Assembly (NCBI RefSeq): GCF_033118175.1
Contig: NC_083698.1
Location: 66,371,001 to 66,435,000, forward strand
Origin: Dama dama
Lineage: Eukaryota; Chordata; Mammalia; Artiodactyla; Cervidae
Length of the DNA stretch: 64,000 nt
Direction of reading: 5' to 3'
Of the stretch, positions 1 through 10,934 are shown piece by piece; within the stretch, counting starts at the first letter, position 1, and the number at the start of each line of letters is the position of its first letter. The notes beneath the pieces are model-generated. The model saw only the letters and a list, made by a program, of their open reading frames with translations. It ran no database searches and was not told the DNA's origin. The position numbers and the translations under genes were made by a program.

Positions 1-617
1 AAGATGACCGAATTGATTGCAGGTTATGATACCAATGGCACTTAAAACTCCTGCTATGATTTTCAACTTCCCAGGCCAAAGCATTACATCATGCACGGGA
101 GATTATAATTTCTCTGAACACTTCTGGTATCTCTCTACCCGAAAAGCGATATGCCAGCAAATTGAAGAGTTCAAAGAAAAGCAATAAAGATAATTAAGGA
201 GGCCCTCAGATTGACTGATGGAAAGAGATGAAAAGAATTCAATGTGGACTGTGTGGCCCAGTGATGACCTGGCGGTTCTAGGAATGATATGCAGATATCT
301 GGAGGGGCAAGATTCCCATCTGCCGCAGGCATTAGTCCACACAGAATCACAGTGCAATCGTGAACACAAAGAGCCTGCTGCTGGCCCAGGTCAAAAGCCT
401 GGACCACGCCTGCGCTGGGCAGCAGCCCATACCCACTCTGTGCTTCTGTGCCTCCAGTGTGGAATCAGGATAAGACCAGAACTGAGAGGCTAGAATGTTG
501 TCAGACCCCCCCCCCCCGCCTCATTTCCACTCTGGTGCTTGTCTAACTGTCCCCTCAACCTGTGCCAGACTCCTGCATCCTTGAAAAGGCCTGCAGCCCA
601 AAAGGGAAAAAACAAGG
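1..617. other. unique sequence, no gene seen
   Basis: No recognised repeat or exon. A run of 12 C lies at 506-517. A 91-codon open frame at 218-493 (+) has no recognisable domain and is treated as chance. Confidence 0.5.
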
Positions 618-830
618 ACTGGTTAACATCACAGTTAGGAGTCTGGGTTCAAATCCCAGACCCAAGCCTTCCCAGCTGAGTGACTTTGGAAAAGTTACTT
701 AACCTCTCTAAAGAATATAGGTAACAATAGTGCCCTTCTCCTAGAGTTGTTGAATGAAATTGGCACTTCTGAGTGCCTGGCCTCTTGTAAGTGCCCATGA
801 CACAGTAGCTATTATTCTTTATTACAATTA
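618..830 (+). repeat. MIR SINE
   Basis: Diverged MIR in forward orientation. The recognisable order is a 'gggttcaaatccca' B-box-like motif, the 'ctgagtgactttgg' and 'aagttacttaacctctct' core, then a 'gtgcctgg' 3' part. MIRs are ancient tRNA-derived SINEs shared by mammals. The divergence fits that age. Confidence 0.75.
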
Positions 831-880
831 GCAGCAAAAGCAGGGAAAACCCTAAGCGTCAACAAAGAGCTGACCCTCCT

Positions 881-1104
881 AATGTTGTTGTTTTTTGTCT
901 TTACTTGCGAAGTCATGTCTGACTCTTTTGCAACCCCATGGACGGTAGCCCACCAGGCTCCTCTGTCCATGAGATTTCCCAGGTAACAATACTAGAGTGG
1001 GCTGTCATTTCCTTCTCCGGGGAATCTTCCCAACCCAGGGGCTGAACCTATGCCTCCTATATTGGCAGGCGGGTTCTTTACTCCTGAGCCACCAGGGAAG
1101 CCCT
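881..1104 (-). mobile_element. Bov-tA SINE
   Basis: Reverse-complement Bov-tA. It reads through 'gactcttttgcaacccc', 'caccaggctcctctgtcc', 'ttccttctcc', 'cttcccaacccaggg' and ends 'ccaccagggaagccc', which is the 5' end of the element. It is tRNA-derived and mobilised by BovB. I could not assign a clean target-site duplication. Confidence 0.92.
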
Positions 1105-1234
1105 GATCTTTCTCATAGGAGATCCTAGAACACTTGCCTCTGGGTTGCCTGGCTTGAGCAGATCCCACAGAGCTTCTCCTGTTATCCATGCACTCCCCTC
1201 ACATGCCTGTTTCTTCCATATCTATTATAAGTTG

Positions 1235-1362
1235 AGGGACCAAATGTCCCAGTTTGCCCAGGACAGTCCTGGTTGATACCTGTTTACTCGGGGTAATTAT
1301 TAATAGCACCTCTTTTCACTCATACAGTCACAGTTATGATGATAAATGGTGTGGTCACCCTA
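1235..1362. repeat. small DNA-transposon remnant (unnamed)
   Basis: The block runs from 'gagggaccaaatgtccc' through 'ccaggacagtcctgg' to 'gtggtcaccctag'. The two ends are imperfect inverted repeats of an AGGGTGACCA-like sequence. The interior resembles a common mammalian non-autonomous DNA element whose name I cannot recall with certainty. Confidence 0.5.
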
Positions 1363-1369
1363 GCCACTA

Positions 1370-1770
1370 TGAAAAAATATTTTCATCAATCCTTACCTTG
1401 TATTTCGTACCTGTGACTCATTTATTTTATAACTGGAAGTTTGTACTTCTCGCTCTTGAGCACCTGTTTCTCTTACTCCCATTCTTATGGGAAAAGGGTT
1501 TAATGTTTCGCCACTAAATATGAGGTTACCTGCAGATTTTTCATTGATTTCACTGACTTCTAGCACTAGTTTACTGAGAGTGTTTTCTCTATTCATTGTG
1601 AGCATCTCATGATTTTCTCTCATATTCTGTAATTTATTATATCACAATGATAATTTTCAAACATTTAAAGAATCTTGCATTCTTGGGATAAATCTCATTT
1701 CTTGTTGGATTCAATTTGCTAATATTTTGTTAATGACTTGTGCGTCTACATTATTAATGTAATGCTGGAA
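1370..1770 (-). mobile_element. L1M fragment, 3' UTR joined to an ORF2 piece
   Basis: Old LINE-1 on the reverse strand. The left part (about 1390-1450) resembles an L1 3' UTR ('tttataactggaagtttgta'). From about 1500 the sequence is L1 ORF2 in reverse, recognisable by 'cttgcattcttgggataaat' and 'caatttgctaatattttgtt'. The intervening ORF2 is missing, so this is an internally deleted or rearranged copy with no coding capacity. Confidence 0.75.
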
Positions 1771-2402
1771 GAAAACTATTTTTGCTCCCTTCCTATACTT
1801 GACAATCAAATGAGACTGTGAATTCAAAAGGGTGTTGTAGACCGTAAAGGGCTATCCACATGGAGGCCAGGCTGCTGCATCTGCTAATGATGATAGCCAA
1901 GCATGGTATAATGATGGCCCTTGTCATGGCGACGGATCCCAGGCTGGTCAGGAACCAGCCTCAATGACTCATTCTCATACTCTCACAGATTTAGTCATAA
2001 CCAATAACTCAGAACCCTCAGCTTGTGAGTCTGGAAAAGATGTCTACCGGATTCTCCAGGGAGGCCCCAATTTTAAATATTCTCTTATTGTCAAACCTCA
2101 TCACATCATATATCCTGATTTTAAGAGTAGTTTTCCCTGAATACATTGACCTATTCTTGCCTAGAAAGAAACTCACCTGCCACTTTCCTGACTACTCAAG
2201 TGGACGCAAAACACTTTCCCATAATCTGTCCTAATGCAAGAAGTGGTAGGGCTGATGACGTGCATATAGTTTTAATATATCTGTAAAGATTTCAGTCTCT
2301 GCTTAGGAAGTTTAAAGCCAAGTAAGGTTTCTCAATTTTGACAAAGTTTACTGAAAGTACCCTAATTTGTATATCCTTTGCATAATTCTGTTTGTTACTT
2401 CT
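1771..2402. other. unique sequence, nothing recognised
   Basis: AT-rich unique DNA. A 69-codon frame at 2025-2234 (+) has no recognisable features. Confidence 0.5.
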
Positions 2403-2530
2403 TTCATTTATTTATTCAGCAAATATCTATGAAGTGGCTGCTATATGCTAGGCACTCGGCTTTGTTCTAAGGGCAGGAGACACAGCAGAGGACAAGATAG
2501 GCAAGGCAGGGCCCTCGTGAGATTGTCTGG
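2403..2530 (+). repeat. ancient mammalian repeat of the 'tgccaggcactg' type
   Basis: Matches the widespread pattern 'cattta..ttcagcaaatat', then 'tatatgctaggcactc', then 'ggagacacagcagag'. It is an old MIR/L2-age interspersed repeat. Exact family uncertain. Confidence 0.5.
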
Positions 2531-2935
2531 GTACTAATTAGATGTTGAAGCCCTGTAGTGGATGCCAGGCAGTGCTGCCTAGACCCCACCTCAGGACCCT
2601 GACACTCATTCCCCTAACAGCCAGAAGTTTGGGCTTTCTTGATAATTCACATCCAAGACCCTTCATAGGCATGCCCTTGGAGCTACCTCACCAGAAGTTA
2701 CATTCCCTTCCAGCTGCATCTCTTGACTGGTGGAATGGGACAACTCTGGGGGCCCTCCTAGCGCTAGATCCCAGCTTTGTGGCAACTTAACTCCTCTTTC
2801 TGCCCCATTCTTCTTCCCTCACTCCTCCCAGGTATCATTTCCAGAACATTCTCCAATCAATTTCTCCAATAAATCCCCATCTCAGAGTCTGTTTGCTGCA
2901 GGCACAGCCTTAAAACCAGCGTTTAAGTCCTGATA
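2531..2935 (+). repeat. LTR-like remnant
   Basis: A C/T-rich body is followed by 'tctccaataaatcc' (poly(A) signal) and 'atctcagagtctgttt', a pattern typical of mammalian endogenous-retrovirus-like solo LTR 3' regions. No flanking internal region is visible. Family not assigned, and it may be only part of an LTR. Confidence 0.4.
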
Positions 2936-4724
2936 CCGTCTTCAATGCTACCTCTGGGACAAGGCAAGAGATTAACTGCATGACTACTAAATGTCTTTCT
3001 TCAAATATAGTAGAGCTTACACATACACTGGACCTAAGTATAGAAGTTTATTGAGAAAGGGAAAACTATTTTTCTCCATAACTAAAGCCATACCTGACAA
3101 TACTTCAGGGAAATCATGACTCCCAACTAACATTGCTCCCCAGAAGATCAATAACCAAACAAAACTACCTACTGTCATCTGAACAAGAGTTTCACAAAAA
3201 CTTGTCTAACAGTAAAATTTCAAGCAGGAAATGTCACAGACATTAACCATGGAAATGACTATAACACTATCAAAGGGGCAGAACCCTCTGCTATGATGTG
3301 GGTCACAGGTTCCCATAAGCTGTGAGATGACATTTCTGTCTCACACAAAAACTTTTATAACAAAGTGACCTAGAATCTTCACACAAAAAGCATTACTTCC
3401 ATGCTTTGTGACATTCTTTCAAGTTAGGTTTCTTTTGGATGGAACAGCAAAAACTGTCAGCGGTGTAGTGAGAGCAAGCCACAAGGGAGCTTTGAGATGG
3501 GAAAAGAAGGGGATTCCCAATCAGCATGAGATAGTTCCTGTGTGTGTTTCTCCACGACCTGACAGGTGCTCAGTGAATGACTCCTGCTGCTGGGATGGTG
3601 GAACAGAATAAAATAGAGAGCTCTGAATGAGTCACTCACTCATCCAACAACTACTTATTTAACAGTGTGTGGTCAGGTTGAAAGTCAAGTCAAATAGCAA
3701 AGAGATCACCAAATATAGAAGCCTAAAGAAGCACAAGCTTACTCTGTTATTTATGTAACACTAGAAGGCAGACGGTCCAGGTTGAGAGAAACTCTGCCAT
3801 ATGTGGTCAGGGACTTAAAGTCCATGTCTTTCCATTCAGCTGCACTGCCGCCATCCAGAGTGTTGCCCTGTCTACACAGTCAAACTGGTCATGGTGAGCA
3901 CCAGTCTAGGGCTTGGCTTCCAGACAAATGAGGCAGAAGTTTGACATATCACTTCTTATCTCACTCCACAGGTGACAACTAGGGCATCGGGCCTCCCAGT
4001 CACAAAAGAAGCTGGGAATGCGGTATAGCTAGTGTCTGGCAATGTGTGGCTTAAATCCTGTTACTTCAGGGAGGAGAACAAACTTTGGTGGACAACTGGC
4101 AATCTCTGAGCATAGCATCCTGCCAGGCCCAGATGGATGGTAGTGAGAGGACCTGTAACGCTTGCTGCCAAGGAGCTTATAGGCTGGTGGGAATGAAAAC
4201 GGGAATCAAGAGAAATAATTACCAAACACAAAAGTTCATGAAGAGCATGAAGATGATGTGATAAGAACAAGAATGAAGCCTACTAGACAGAGAAACCCAA
4301 ACCTCAAGGTCCCTGGAGGGACAGTGGGTTGGGTGTGCCTGCTGCCCGTCCAGAGAGCAGAGCTGGAGCAGAGTGTGAAAGGGAGAGATACCGGCTGGGG
4401 ATTCGAAGGAACCAGGGCAGGTCTGAAGGGCTGGAAGCCATGCTGAGACATTCTCATGGGGAAGTACAGTGAGAAGGCAGCTTACTGGATATGACTGAGA
4501 TTTTTAAAGATCCCTAGTGGCTGCCACAGGGGGAATATAGCCCTCTGTGTAAACCACCAAGTACTCTGGGAAGGGAATTCTAGGGTCATTAGGGTGTATG
4601 TTTAAATCTTGTCACTGAAGAGTCATTTTAAGATGAGAAATTAACCCCCTGATAGCGGGCGTCTTTGGATTTTCTGAGGGCCTACTGAGACCAGGCACAC
4701 AGAACAGCAGTCTGAATAATGCTC
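2936..4724. other. unique sequence, no gene seen
   Basis: Read on both strands without finding exons, repeats or RNA genes I can support. Several frames of 60-73 codons at 3408-3639 and 4061-4457 overlap each other and look like chance. Confidence 0.5.
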
Positions 4725-5346
4725 AAAAATCCAGGGCCTTCAACTAGAAAATACACACGCATCCCAGTGTTCACAGCAGCACTACTCACAATAGTCAAGA
4801 CATGGCAACAACCTAAGTGTCCGGCAACAGATGAATGGATAAAGAAGATGAGACATATATAAACAATGGAATATTACTCCATCATAAAAAAAACAATGAA
4901 ATAATGCCATTTGCAGCAACATGGATGGAGCTGGAGATCATCATATTAAGTGAAATAAATCAGAAATAAAAAGACAAATATCATGTGATATCACTCATAT
5001 GTGGAATCTAAAAAACAATATAAATGAACTTATTTACAAACTAGCAACAAACTCAACAGACACAGAAAACAAGCTTACCATTACCAAAAGGGAAAGGAAA
5101 GAAGGGATAAATTAGGAGTATGTGATTAACCAATGCATGCTACCACATATAAAATAAACAAGGATTACTGTATGTCATAGGAAACTATACTCAACATCTT
5201 GTAATAAACTATAATGGAACAAAATTTTTTAAAAAGAATATACACACACACATATATGTCGAAATCACTTTGCTGCACACTTGAAATTAACATAATATTG
5301 GAAATCAACTATACTTCATTATTTAAAAAAAATCCAGAGCCTTCAA
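4725..5346 (+). mobile_element. 5'-truncated L1 with 19-bp target-site duplication
   Basis: A LINE-1 3' end starting within the 'cacagcagcactactcacaa' region, through 'aacatggatggagctggag' and 'catatgtggaatctaaa', to the terminal 'ggaaatcaactatacttc' and a short A tail. The element body is 4744-5327. It is flanked by direct repeats at 4725-4743 and 5328-5346 that agree at 18 of 19 bases (one G/A difference). This defines a single L1-machinery insertion of about 584 bp. No ORF survives. Confidence 0.9.
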
Positions 5347-5864
5347 ACTAACTTTGCTGGGAGGCAGATGACTGGGAAGCACATTATGGGGAGATGGGGA
5401 TAAATGCTGGGTTTTATGTCTAAGTTACTTCTTATCTTCAGTGGGGGGATTCTTCACACTTGAATTGCAAGGTTGTTACTTGACTTGAAAATGCAGGCAG
5501 CTGGGAAGCAAGACTAGATTCTCCAGAGGATATAAAAAAGTATGAAAAGTAAAAATACCTTCTCTGGTTTTGTTTATCTTAATATGGAAAATAATAAAGA
5601 TTTATTTGTAACAGAAACAGCAGGCAAATACCAGAAATGGTAGGTAATTGTCTACACCTTTAAAAAATACAGTTTTATATTTACAACTATATGCAGACGA
5701 TAATACCTAAAAGTGGCATAGTTTTCACCAGTTTACAAAGTCTTTGTCCATGTTACCTTATGCAGATACTTGGTTGAACTGGATTCCCTATAAATGGATT
5801 TTAACAAGCAAATGAGATCAATGGACTAAAAACTGAAATTTTAATGGGTCTATATTAACTATTT
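5347..5864. other. unique sequence, nothing recognised
   Basis: AT-rich single-copy DNA between the L1 and the Bov-tA pair. Confidence 0.5.
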
Positions 5865-6075
5865 GGGCTTTCCTGGCAGCTCAGTGGTAAAGAACCTGAC
5901 TGACAATGCAGGACACATGGGTTTGATCCCTGGGTCGGGAAGATCCCCTGGAGGAGGGAAAGGCAACCCACTCCAGTATTCTTGCCTGGGAAATCCCATG
6001 GACAGAGGAGCCAGGTGGGCTACAGATCATAGGTGGCAAAAGAGTTGAACCACAACTTAGCAACATGTTATTATT
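5865..6075 (+). mobile_element. Bov-tA SINE
   Basis: Forward Bov-tA from 'gggctttcctggcagctcag' through 'gtttgatccctgggtcggg', 'gaagatcccctgg', 'cactccagtattcttgcc' to 'caaaagagttgaaccacaac'. The ATT/AAC-rich stretch to about 6100 may be its degenerated tail. Confidence 0.93.
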
Positions 6076-6135
6076 GCACAACAACAACATATTATTATTA
6101 ATACCTATTCATGCATCATAAGCATCAAATCTTCA

Positions 6136-6372
6136 AAAATAGTTGGTACAGTGAAAGTATTAGCTGTTCAGTCATGTCCAACTCTTCGTGACTTGATGGA
6201 CTATAGCTCACCAGGCTCCTCTGTCCATGGAATTTTCCAGGCAAGAATACTGGAATGGATTGCCACGCTCTTCTCCAGGGGATCTTCCAGACCCAAAGAT
6301 CAAACCCATGTCTCCCGCACTGCAGGCAGATTCTTTACTAAGCCACCAGGGAAGCCCCCAAAATAGTTGGTA
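6136..6372 (-). mobile_element. Bov-tA SINE with 13-bp TSD
   Basis: Reverse Bov-tA, body 6149-6359, ending 'ccaccagggaagccccc'. Identical 13-bp direct repeats AAAATAGTTGGTA flank it at 6136-6148 and 6360-6372. The perfect duplication indicates a comparatively recent insertion. It lies head-to-head and within 100 bp of the forward Bov-tA at 5865, so the pair can fold into an inverted repeat. Confidence 0.95.
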
Positions 6373-7149
6373 GGCCCTGATGCTTCAAGAAAGCTTTGAT
6401 TTCTTAAGCCCTTGGTTTGTAAAATAGTGACAACTTTGATGAAATTCTGCACATTTGTAAGTAAAATTCTGAAGCTTTGGAGATAAAGGGTTATTTCAAA
6501 TCTTTCTTATGAGGATATACACACAAACTGTCTCTGTTTACTCAAATTCTAAATTAGTTGCAGTGTGAACTAATCATTTCAAACATTAAAGTTTGGCCTC
6601 AGGATGAATTTAAAGGAGAAACATTTAGGCAGAACCATTGGAGAATTACCCTCAAAGTAAGATCACTAAATCCATAAATATTTTCCTCGGGGGGAAAAAG
6701 TGACAGTATCATCAGTTTCTAATTCCAAACAGAAAAAAAAAAAAAAAAAAATTAGTATGTGAACCATAGAAAACAACTTTGTGTCGAAACACTGAATTAT
6801 ATAATATTTCCTAATATATGCAACAAAGAAATGTAAAATAGAAACCCGCATTAGAGATCTTCGATTTATTAGTATCAACCACAATAGCCTAAGTAACTGT
6901 TCTGGTACAGGGGTATTATGTGGGTAGCCATGCCCCAAATGCACAAAATCCAGCATGGTAGGTATTTCTAGAAAACTAAGGATGCACTAAAACCAATGAG
7001 TTTAACAGGAGCAATGCAAGAGGGAGGAAATGAATAAAAAACAGGAGGAAAGGAAGCACAAGGTACCACTCACATCTCTTGACTTATCACTCTTTTCAGA
7101 AAACCTTCTCTCCCATCTTTGACAGAGAGCATGCCCCACTCCTGCCTCC
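6373..7149. other. unique sequence with poly(A) run
   Basis: No gene or repeat assigned. An uninterrupted A run lies at about 6733-6750. Without a recognisable upstream element it cannot be assigned to a retroposon. Confidence 0.5.
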
Positions 7150-7285
7150 GAGGCTTCGATTCATCCATCAACAAGCACTGACTGAGCTCATCCTATGAGC
7201 TGGACACACAGCTAGATCCATTCTATAAGGATGAGTCACACACGGCCTCCATCCTTAAGGAACCACAGACTTGCTAAGAAATGGG
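7150..7285 (+). repeat. ancient mammalian repeat, probably MIR/L2 age
   Basis: Degenerate 'ttcatccatcaacaagcact' ... 'ctcatcctatgagctggac' ... 'ccatccttaaggaacc' order, matching the common 'tattgagcacctactatgtgccaggcac' repeat in outline only. Confidence 0.4.
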
Positions 7286-7879
7286 CACAGAAACAAAAAA
7301 TCTGGAAAGAGCTCTGAGAGAGGGACTGCCAAATGCTGAGTGACTTCATCGTGGGATGTAACAACTTCTTTGCTCACAGATGCTGTGGGCAGGGGACTGC
7401 GTGGCAAGGATGGCTTGTCTCTGTATCTCCATGATGTCTTGGACCTTAACCAGGAAGACACAAAGCCTGACTGGGGGACTTTGTGACTGGGAGCTGGATT
7501 CATCTGGTGCCTGGAGCGAAAATGTTCAGGGTTTTCTATGTCTTATGTCTGGGTGAGGCAACCTTTAAAACAATCTCCTGCTGCTCCATGATTCTCTGTT
7601 TCTCTTTTATTTCTTACTGTATTACCTGGCTGTGACCATAAAAAGGCCTCCAATATGTGTCCTGCCCATCCCTTTTCAGCTTCAGCTTCCATACCCTTTC
7701 CCTAAGTCTGAAGAAGACAGTTGCTTGGAGTTTCCCAAAGACACTCTATTCTTTCTCCCCTCTCACCTTTCCACTGAAGGTTTCCTCCACGTGGGATCTT
7801 CCCTGTGGGCCTAGCAACCTCCTACTTTCCTTTCCAGAATCAACTCTGCTGCAGTCTGGTCTCTGAAACCTTTGCTGAG
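7286..7879. other. unique sequence, no gene seen
   Basis: A pyrimidine-rich segment at about 7560-7800. Open frames of 60-82 codons on both strands overlap and show no domain. Confidence 0.5.
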
Positions 7880-8090
7880 GTCCCAGCTAGAGTTAATGCC
7901 CTCCTCCTCTCTGCCCCCTCACACAATACATTCTCTTCTGGTCTACACATTAAGCTCTGTTGTAGTAAATTGTCTTCATGTCCAGCTCTCTCACCACCCT
8001 GTAGGCCCTGAACACCTTTAAAGGCTAGAGAAGGTGTTACTCCCATTTGTCATCTCTTCAGCTCTCAAGCATCTGGGCACGTAGGAGATG
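7880..8090 (+). repeat. L2 LINE 3' fragment (diverged)
   Basis: The order 'gaaacctttgctgaggtccc', 'ctctctgccccctca', 'tgtaggccctgaacacc', 'catctcttcagctctcaagc' follows the 3' part of L2. Divergence is high, so the boundaries are approximate. Confidence 0.4.
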
Positions 8091-8126
8091 TTTAGCCGAT
8101 GTGGACTTTTCAGGGTGACCTTCAAA

Positions 8127-8407
8127 ATGACTCTTCGCAGCCCATGTGCCACAGCTACTGAGTCTGTGTTCTAGAGCCCGGGAGCCATAACTACGAGCCC
8201 ATGTGCAGCAAGGATTGAAGCTGGCGTGCCCTAGAGCCCACGCTCTCAACAAGAGGAGCCACGCAATGAGAAGCCTGCCACGCTGCAACTAGAGAGTAGC
8301 CCCTGCTTGCCACAACTAGAGAAAGCCTGTGCAGCAACAAAGACCCAGCACAGCAATAAGTAAATAAATAAATAAAATTATTCTTTAAAAAAAGATGACC
8401 CTTCACA
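8127..8407 (+). mobile_element. CHR-type SINE, 5'-truncated, with imperfect TSD
   Basis: The body 8140-8394 begins 'gcccatgtgccacagctact' and runs through 'tagagcccgggagccata', 'cacaactagagaaagcc' and 'caacaaagacccagcacagc' to an (AAAT)n tail. This is the downstream part of the cetartiodactyl CHR SINE; the tRNA-like head is missing. Flanking repeats at 8127-8139 and 8395-8407 agree at 11 of 13 positions, as expected for an older insertion. Confidence 0.88.
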
Positions 8408-8420
8408 TTCTTGGGCTTCT

Positions 8421-8620
8421 TGGGCTTCCCAGGTGATGCAGTGGTAAAGAATCCACATGCCAACGCAGGCGATAAACTCAGGTTCTATTTCTGAGTTGGG
8501 AAGATCCCCTGGAATAGGAAATTGAAACCCACTCCAGTATTCTTGCCTGGAAAACCCCAAGGACAGAGGGGCCTGGTAGGCTATATTCCACAGGGTTGCA
8601 AAGAGTTGGACATGACTGAG
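8421..8620 (+). mobile_element. Bov-tA SINE
   Basis: Forward Bov-tA from 'gggcttcccaggtgatgcag' through 'gttgggaagatcccctgg' and 'cactccagtattcttgcc' to 'aagagttggacatgactgag'. Its 3' tail has become the alternating purine-pyrimidine tract that follows. Confidence 0.93.
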
Positions 8621-8665
8621 CATGCACGTGCGCATGCGCATGCGCATGAGCGCGCACACGCGTAC
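8621..8665. repeat. alternating purine-pyrimidine (CG/CA) tract in the SINE tail
   Basis: About 45 bp alternate purine and pyrimidine almost throughout, rich in GC and AC steps, with one phase break near 8648-8650. The usual CACGCA-type tail of Bov-tA has expanded into a GCGCAT repeat. Such sequence is the classical substrate for left-handed Z-DNA. Confidence 0.8.
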
Positions 8666-8724
8666 TTGCAGCATTTTATCAGACTTACATTAGAAAAGCC
8701 CTTTTGACAGCTTTCATCTTCTAC

Positions 8725-8855
8725 ACACAACAACCTTGCAATTATTAGCCCCATTTAGAGAGGAGAAAACAGAGGCTCAGAAACATGTGGTGATTTGCCC
8801 AAAGTCACTTAGCAAGAAAGTGGCAGAGCTTGTTCCTGGATGGTCTGTCTGCTGC
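8725..8855 (-). repeat. MIR SINE
   Basis: Reverse MIR: 'ccccatttagagaggagaaa', 'acagaggctcagaaac', 'gatttgcccaaagtcactta', 'agtggcagagct'. Clear MIR core, ends diffuse. Confidence 0.75.
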
Positions 8856-8859
8856 ACGA

Positions 8860-9409
8860 TAGGGAAGCGGCACTGAGCTTAGGTGTAGAGATTTGCCTTG
8901 AACCCAGTATCCACCCTGAGCCCAGGGCCACGTCTGCTCCACTGCTCACTCGGTCCCATCAGTTTCAGTCTGAGCCCCGCTGAGGGGAGGCCTCCTGGAA
9001 CCCAGAGGGAGGAGGGACTGTGGGAGGTTACTTGGGTTGGCCTCCAGCAGGCTGACTCAAGTTCAAATTGTGGTCAAGTCAGCAAAGCTGAAGCTCCAGC
9101 CAGGACTGCACTGGGAAAAGGAAGGATGAGAGCTTGAATTATTTCTCCTGCAACTCCATCCCTGGCATTACTCTGCATGGAAAATCTACATTAGAGTCCC
9201 TATCCTACCTAAATGACCAGAAAATCAGGGCCAAATTGATGATACCTTCAAATACTTATGAATGGTCTTCATTTGGATTTAAATTACTTAATTTTTTGAA
9301 CAGCAAATACATTTACAGGGTCTGACGCAAGAAAGTAGACAGCAAACGTGGTCCTTCCCACCTTTGTCCTGTCACCAATTTCCTCTCCCTGAAGTGTTAC
9401 TTCAATATT
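8860..9409. other. unique sequence, no gene seen
   Basis: Moderately GC-rich up to 9130, then AT-rich. A 79-codon frame at 8898-9137 (+) has no recognised domain. Confidence 0.5.
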
Positions 9410-9880
9410 CAAAAAAATACACTAATATATACACACATACATATTCTTTTTCCTCATTTTTACATGGACAGCCTATGCATATACTGTTCTACATCTTGAT
9501 TTGTTTTACCTTGACAATGTCTTGAAATTCCTTCTGTATCAGCACATGAAGAAGGGCCTCCCTCTTTTTTTTACAGCTGTACAGTATCCCATTGTCTGGC
9601 TGTGTCAAAATTTGCTTAACCGGTTCCCTGGGGTGGGGGGAGCATTCAGTTTGTTTCCCATCTGTTGCTATTAAAATATTATAAATACTGTTGCAGTGAA
9701 TAACATTATACATACATCATTTTGTTCACATGGGAGTATATCCATAAGACAGATTCCTAGCCTTGGAACTGCTGGGTCAAAGGGGGTGTGCATCTGTAAT
9801 TTCAATGAGGAATGTTGCCAAATGGCCTTCCACAGAGTTTGCACTGATTTAAAATCCAACTAGAAGTGTACCAGCAGACC
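9410..9880 (-). mobile_element. L1M 3' UTR remnant
   Basis: Old L1 3' UTR on the reverse strand. Recognisable anchors are 'ttacagctgtacagtatccc', 'cagtttgtttcccatctgtt', 'ggaactgctgggtcaaaggg' and 'gttgccaaatggccttccac'. The 62- and 74-codon reverse frames here are translations of this remnant. Confidence 0.75.
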
Positions 9881-9986
9881 TCTCTCCCAATGGAAGCCTC
9901 TAACTTCTTAGCCATCAGGGAAGATCTGAGGAGTCAAAGAAGCCAGGAAGACCAAATGACTCCTCTGCGTTTATAAATAAAGATGT

Positions 9987-10010
9987 GGGGTAGGGGGTGG
10001 GGGGGGGAGG
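9987..10010 (+). other. G-tract, candidate G-quadruplex
   Basis: Successive G runs (4, 5 and 8 or more) separated by one- or two-base loops meet the usual G3+ quadruplex pattern. It sits between two L1M remnants and has no gene context. Confidence 0.6.
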
Positions 10011-10019
10011 CCAATGGAA

Positions 10020-10755
10020 ATCACAGGGAGACCCCACTTCACATCCACTAAGGTATCCACATTCCAAAAAAACAGAAAACAAGTATCGGAGAGGCTCTGG
10101 AGAAATTGAAACTCTTGTGCATTGCTGGTAGGAATGTAAAATGCTGTAACTGCTTGGAAAACAGTTTGGTGGGTTCTCAAAAAAATTAAATATAAAATTA
10201 CCACATGATTCAGCAATTCTACTCCTAAGTATCTATACCAAAAAAGAACTGAAAATGGATACTCAAACAAATACTCATTCAGGAATATTCACAGCAGCAT
10301 TATTCACAAGAGCCAAAAGGCAGAAACCCAATGGATGAGTAAAGAAAAAATGTGATAATTCTGTATATACAATGGCACATTGGTTAGTCATAAAAAAAAT
10401 AAAATTTTGATGCATGCTACAACATGGATGAACCCCAAAAACAGGCTGAGTGAAAGAAGCCAGACAGAAAAGGTCACATATCATATGATTATATTTATAT
10501 GAAATGTCCAAAATAGGCTAATTCACAGAGATGGATACAAACTGATGGTTTTCTGGGGCTGAAGGAGGGAGGGAATGGGGAAGTAACTGCTTACCAGGTA
10601 CAGGTTTCCTTTAGAAGTGATGAAAATACTTCAGAACTTCATAGAAGTGGTAGTTGCATGACATGATGAATGTACTAAATTCCACTGAATTTTATACTTT
10701 AAAGTGGTATGCTATACAAATTTCACTTCAACAGTAAAAAAAGGAAAAAATTGAA
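10020..10755 (+). mobile_element. L1M 3' region
   Basis: Forward old L1: 'gagaccccacttcacatcca', 'cattgctggtaggaatgtaa', 'acatgattcagcaattctac', 'tattcacagcagcattattc', 'acaacatggatgaacccc', 'gaaagaagccagacagaaaa', ending 'tttcacttcaacagtaaaaa'. Decayed, with stops in every frame. It is divergently oriented to the L1M at 9410-9880, so these are separate insertions. Confidence 0.85.
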
Positions 10756-10934
10756 AGTGGGAATCTCTTTGTGTCACTGTTTCCAATATTCTTGGTCACT
10801 AAGTTTCTGACTTCCCCACAGAGAAATGTTTCTTTGTGACCCCCTTCCAGGGTAGATCTATTGGTGGAAGCAGACAGGCTGCTTGCCCAGTGGTTACTGG
10901 TAAAGGAAGGTCACAAATATTAGTGAATACCATA

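Noticed and set aside
9971..10511. 99- and 78-codon reverse frames
   Set aside because: They are antisense to the L1M 3' region at 10020-10755.
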